DNA from: Spirometra erinaceieuropaei
Lineage: Eukaryota > Platyhelminthes > Cestoda > Diphyllobothriidea > Diphyllobothriidae
DNA length: 64,000 nt
Direction: 5' to 3'
Assembly (NCBI GenBank): GCA_902702965.1
Contig: CACRXP010000650.1
Coordinates: 84,768 to 148,767, forward strand
Shown here: one piece after another, positions 59,507-64,000 of the stretch
Numbering within the stretch: position 1 is the first letter of the stretch
How the letters are laid out: each line of letters begins with the position of its first letter
Position numbers and translations under genes: made by a program
Notes under the pieces: model-generated
Databases searched by the model: none
The model's input: only the letters and a program-made list of their open reading frames with translations
Told to the model about the DNA's origin: nothing

Positions 59507-60609
59507 CAGTACGTGACCTAACTCATGAAATGTGTCGAAATTTACGAATGATTGCCAATCACTCGCAAACTGACACCATTTCATGGGTCAAATGTCTATG
59601 TTAATTAAGTACAAGTTTAAAAGAATTAAAAACATAAATGAAACATTAAGGGCAGTGTTGCGTTGTTTAGAAATGTCGATTTATTTTGAAAAGCATATTA
59701 TCCCGAAAACGTCAGAAATCGCTCTAATTAAGTAAAGGTCGTTTTTAGATGTACTGAATGTATTCTCACACCAAAAGCGTAGTAACTATGAATGTTGACA
59801 TAAAATCACGTCTAATAACAGCGTTTCGGTGAAGTTTACATCTAAATGTCGTTTAATAAGTAGTGTGGCTTCATATATGACGGTTTGTCAACTGCCTCCG
59901 TTCTTCGATTATGAATGCACTGCAGAGCACCCATACAAATGTTGATATTTTGATGAAACTAAAATTGTTTTGCTCGTTCTTTTTCTGAAAACAGTATGCA
60001 AAGAAGCTAAAATACCAGAAGAGTAGTGTTTCATATGCTTAAAGCTGGAAATGACCATTCCGTGGTGGTCATCTATGTGACATCAGGTAAAATTTTCCAA
60101 ACGGCAAAAAAAATTCAGCCCACTTAAACGAAGGAATCTCTGTCTGCGTTATTTTTGCACTTTAGGGCACCAATTCGCACAAATCTGCTAATTTGACATA
60201 AAGGAATTGATAAAACATATGGTTTTCTTAAAATAACATTTTTCTTAGGAGATTAATTAGCATGGTCAACATCGGACATGAAGTAAAATTTCTAGTCCGG
60301 CTGAATCTGTTTATTAAAACTCATGAGTGTAAATTACAATCCTTTCAATGAAAAAGTCACTCAGAAGTGTAACTGGAGTCTAGGACATGGATTAGCACAG
60401 GGAATTGTACGAATATATTCCAACGTCTATTTTCGCTCAAATGTACTGATATTTTACTTGACATAATTACGTAAACACAATTTCTGAACAAGAAAAGGAC
60501 ATTTCATCGAAGGATGCAGGTGAGCGAACAAAATGCGCCACTTTAAGGGCGTCCAAAAATTCTCTCATCAGATTTCGTTTTCAGATTTCATGAGATAGGT
60601 TACGCACTG
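59507..60609. mobile_element. TIR element of the foldback/mariner family
   Basis: The left end TA then CAGTACGTGACCTAACTCAT and GAAATG pairs with the right end, whose reverse complement is CAGTGCGTAACCTATCTCAT then GAAATC. The right TA is changed to TC. The 1.1-kb AT-rich interior encodes nothing recognisable. Confidence 0.65.
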
Positions 60610-60629
60610 TCGATATATACACTTGGCAG

Positions 60630-60735
60630 AGGGGAGGAACGACAGAAAATATGTGTGGATTGATACAGCGTTGTTTCGGGCTTATTCTGCCTTCATTCGG
60701 GCAATTATAACTCTGACCACCGGCCGTGCCCTGCA
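60630..60735 (+). repeat. Repeat family R3 fragment, plus
   Basis: GATTGATACAGCGTTGTTTC then GGGCTTATTCTGCCTTCATT and CTGACCACCGGC matches 55677-55745. Confidence 0.6.
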
Positions 60736-61899
60736 TCCTTCGGAGATTTTAGGCATATAAGAAAATCTGATGGAACAGTCCGTCATTATTCTAATAACAT
60801 ATTCCAACTCATAAACGATGAATGCAGATGTTTATTGGCTGAAGGGGACTTCTTGGAAAGCCAATTCGCTGATGGGACCAGAGATTGCGGAGATTCTAAT
60901 GGTCAAGGTAATTAATGCTCCTTAACCATCACAACTCTCTGACAGGATGACAGAATGAACTTATTCTTTACAGAGCACGGAGCTACTGTCTTGTGTATTT
61001 GTGGCCAGTGGTGAAGCCAGGGCGGGTTTTAATAATGCCGACTCATGCCTGCGGGTGTGGTAGTTTCCAGCTAAGAAGGTTCAGCGCATTGGAGCGGCAG
61101 GTTACTCCATGAACTCTTCGTGCAGGTGGCGGCTGCTCCGCACGACTCTTAGCTGACACCCAACTCTCGTCTGTGGCTCCCCTAGGCTGGGCTCTGCCTA
61201 GTCGCCACACCCTGGTAACCGTTTCGACCGGATGAGGGTATTCAGGACTGTCGCCCCACACACGGTGATTGTGCTCACCTTCCCGTTCCCATTCTTTCTT
61301 CCTTTCTGCATTAAAAATTCCTACGGAGAAGGCGGCTTGCAATCCCCCGTAACCGACTCAGGCTAACTAGAGTCGTCCTTCCACTGCATAGTGGAGTTCG
61401 GAAGCTGTCTGAGATGTTTAAGCAGCCCCATTTATGAATGACACTGTTTATCCCCTCGAGGGGGAATGAGCTACAAAATGTGCCCTAGGCAAATGCTGAG
61501 AAATCACGTCATCTGCAAGCAGACTATGTTCCGTAACTGCGAAACTTGCAGTCAAAAATTACAACGAACAACAACCACCCTTGTCCGCCTCCTCTCCTCC
61601 CCACGCCACAGGCTGGCAGGCTAGAATTGCCGTCTCCTTCTAAACTGTCGGCCTAGCAACCAGCCGAAAAGGAGGACAGCGCTAGTTGCGCGAGCGCTGA
61701 CGCGCTACAAGGTGAGCATCACTGCTCCCAGCGAGATTAGAATCTCCGAACAGGGTCAACTGGAGGAGGTGGGTGTCGGTTACACCTCTTCTGGAGAGGC
61801 CACCCAAAAAGCAGAGACGTGACGCTGGCGTCGTCTTTGTCCTCTAAAACTACATCGTAGGACGACTGTTCTGTCCGCCGTAGGGCAGCAACGACCATC
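60736..61899. other. No gene supported; one unassigned open frame
   Basis: A 99-codon minus-strand frame at 61043-61342 begins with a TTG or later ATG-less start and contains RRVHGVTCRSNALNLLSWKL. It has no recognised domain and could belong to an unidentified repeat. Confidence 0.25.
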
Positions 61900-64000
61900 T
61901 CATGACTGTGCATGCCTCATTGTGAACTGAATTCAACGCCATCGTCACCGTCAACGCCTCCCCCTCCCCCAATGACCAGCTTCGACGAGGCGAAGAACCC
62001 GTTCTACGAAGATCTGCAAGTCTTCCTGGCGACTGTCCTTTGTGGCTTCAAAGTCGATGTTAGGGCAGACCAGGCTACCTGGGAGGGAGTGCTGGAGCCC
62101 AGGGGTTGGCAATTGTAACTAAAATGGTTTCCTCATTCTGTCAACCGCCCACTTTTCATTCCCCTCCTTCTCCTTCTCTTCCTCATTCTCATTAGCACCT
62201 TCCGCCCTTTGACGATGGGTGCATCCCGATCGCGACGTTGGCAGCTTCTGGACCACGCCCTCGTCCGGAGATGAGACCGCTTTGACGTGCTGGTGAAAAA
62301 AGCAATTTGTGATGTCAACGGTTGGACGGATCACCGTCTTTTCATCTCCAAGACGAGACTTTGACTGTGACCTCGCGGGAGACCACAAAGTAAGCAACCA
62401 CCAGGTAAGTTAAAAACGTTTTTGTGGAATGGGTTTACTGACCGCCTAGATTTTAGTAATCGACTGGCCCACCGCTTGTAAGAACTACAGACTCCGGACG
62501 ACAACGCCAATGTGGAACCGCACTGGCCTCGACTACGGAACGTCGTCCACTGCACCGCCCCGGACGTCCTCGGCCGCCCACGCTGACACAATCAGGACTG
62601 GTTCGACGGCGACGACGAGGGAATACGCAATCTAATCTCCGGAAAGAATGGGTTACACAACGTCTACGTCAATCGCGGAGGGGACGCAAACAAAACTGCC
62701 TTCTTCAGATGTCGCCGGATGCAACAACGACGCTGAGAGATGTAGAACGTCTGAGAGGACCACATGGTTGAGAAAATGCAAGGCCACGTGGACCGCAAAG
62801 ATGGGAAGGACTCCTTCGCTTTTATTAAGGCCGTATGCATCTCCCACGCCAAAGTAACCGCTCCTCTGCTCAACACCGAAAGATTACAACTTCTTACGGA
62901 GAAATCGCAAATTCTAAAGCGCTGAACCGGACATCTTAGAGGCGTCCTCAACCGACCGTTCACAAGTACCAGTGCCACCATCAGTAGACGTCCGTAAGTG
63001 AAGTCTAACACCAACCTCGACCGCCAGTCCTCGCTGCAAGAAATCATCATGGCCGTACACCAGATGGCCATCACCAAAGTATCAGGAGCCGACGGAGGCC
63101 TGGTCAAGATCTACAAGTATGGCAACTATCGGCAGATAAAGAGGCTCGCTTCCTTCCTTTAAGAGATTTGACGACAAGGGTAAGTTCCTCGGGACTTCAA
63201 AGACGCGACACTCGTCCATCTATACCAGCGAAAAGGGGACCGTCAACTTTCTAATAATCACGGGAGTAGTTATCTCCTCAACACTGCAGGGAAAATCTTT
63301 GTCCGCTTCCTCCTCAGCCGTCTGAGCACGCACCTGAAACAAGGTCACATTCCTGTGAGTCATTGCGGATTTCGGCAACACTGCCGAGCCACCGAAATGA
63401 TTTTAAGCGCAGGAGAGGCGTCAGGAAATGGGGAAAAGCCTCGACCCTACCTTCGTAAACGTGAAGCATACCTTAGACACAGCGAATCGCAATGGATTCT
63501 GAAATATCACACAGAAGTTTAGACGCTCTGAGCGATCCACTAGGATGGTACGTCCACTTCACGACAAGATGATGGCTCAGGTCACGGACAAGGGGGCAGT
63601 CTCCGAAGCATTTGCGGTGCCAAAGCAGGACTGCTACTCGTACCCACCCTCTTCAGTCGCATGTTTTCTGCCTTACTAATGGACGCCTACTGTGAACAGC
63701 GCATAGGGCACCAACATCGCCTAGAGGACAGACGATCGGCTTCTAAATGCCCTACGCGATTCTCTACGACCTGCTGTTCGTGGATGACCGCACGCCCACC
63801 ACTGCGACAGAAGCGGATATGTAACGGAACATGAATTTCAGTGTCTCGGACAACGCAAACTTCAGGCTGGACGTCAACGGTGGTCATGCACCTGTTGATA
63901 GAATATACTGGCTACAGTGAAGCCTGTACTAATGTCAACTGTGCTCAACTTTAAACGCCGGAAAAATTTGCCTATTTAGACATGGAACTTCAAAGTCGAC
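61900..64000 (+). pseudogene. APE-type LINE (endonuclease to RT), runs off the right edge
   Basis: Blocks in order: PPPMTSFDEAKNPFYEDLQV (endonuclease, compare PPMTS-DEA-NKFYEDL), then DVRADQATWEGVLEPRG; linker with SVNRGGDANKTAFFRCRR-like and LLNTERLQLLTEKSQILKR; RT fingers RDFKDATLVHLYQRKGDRQL and LLNTAGKIFVRFLLSRLSTH (at about 63275); FRRSERSTRMVRPLHDKMMA and VTDKGAVSEAFAV; then LLFVDDRTPTTATEADM at about 63773, where FVDD replaces FADD in motif C. Many frameshifts and stops. Same family as the minus fragment at 13480-14545. Confidence 0.8.

Noticed and set aside
61043..61342. 99-codon minus-strand frame as calcineurin first exon or other gene
   Set aside because: No ATG in a suitable place, no similarity and no donor leading into exon 2 phase.

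Overview
The window is nuclear DNA from a metazoan. Its single recognisable host gene lies on the minus strand: seven exons of the catalytic subunit of calcineurin (protein phosphatase 2B, CnA), spread over 36.5 kb with introns of about 2.3 to 10.9 kb. The exons run from 43339 down to 6821 in transcription order. All six junctions between them are in phase, and they encode an almost complete metallophosphatase core, from the N-terminal PPTHRL segment through GDIHG, GDYVDRG, GNHE and RAHEAQDAG to SAPNYLD. The start-codon exon lies upstream (to the right) and was not found. The calcineurin B-binding, calmodulin-binding and autoinhibitory exons are not in the window and should lie beyond its left edge.

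Nearly everything else is old, frame-broken repeat DNA. Penelope-like elements (PLE: reverse transcriptase plus GIY-YIG endonuclease), APE-type LINEs of at least three sorts, Tc1/mariner remnants, tRNA-headed SINEs and foldback elements dominate. This mixture, with large repeat-filled introns, suggests a flatworm, most likely a tapeworm with a large genome (for example a diphyllobothriid). That placement is inference.

Layout: 0-6.8 kb, foldback element, SINEs and a PLE RT fragment. 6.8-24 kb, CnA exons 8 to 5 (numbered from the missing first exon) with a mariner relic, two converging LINE fragments and paired SINEs in the introns. 24-28.3 kb, a dense PLE cluster. 29.4-43.3 kb, CnA exons 4 to 2 with a 303-bp GAT tract, two copies of one LINE family and PLE terminal units. 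43.3-64 kb, upstream of exon 2: a CR1/jockey-like LINE with its own 3' tail, a nested PLE/TIR/PLE insertion, a 674-bp near-perfect palindrome, a tandemly duplicated SINE, a Tc1/mariner transposase relic and a LINE running off the right edge.

The most notable non-coding signal is a small RNA-like motif found around PLE pieces. It has a hammerhead-type core (CUGAYGA, a helix with different but compensating sequences in different copies, then GAAACGUC), preceded in three copies at a constant 49-52 bp by a TATA-like box. Hammerhead ribozymes in PLEs are known as a class; these copies are candidates read by eye. No new host system was found. The structures worth checking are the ribozyme-like family, the palindrome, the foldback/mariner family and the nested insertion.
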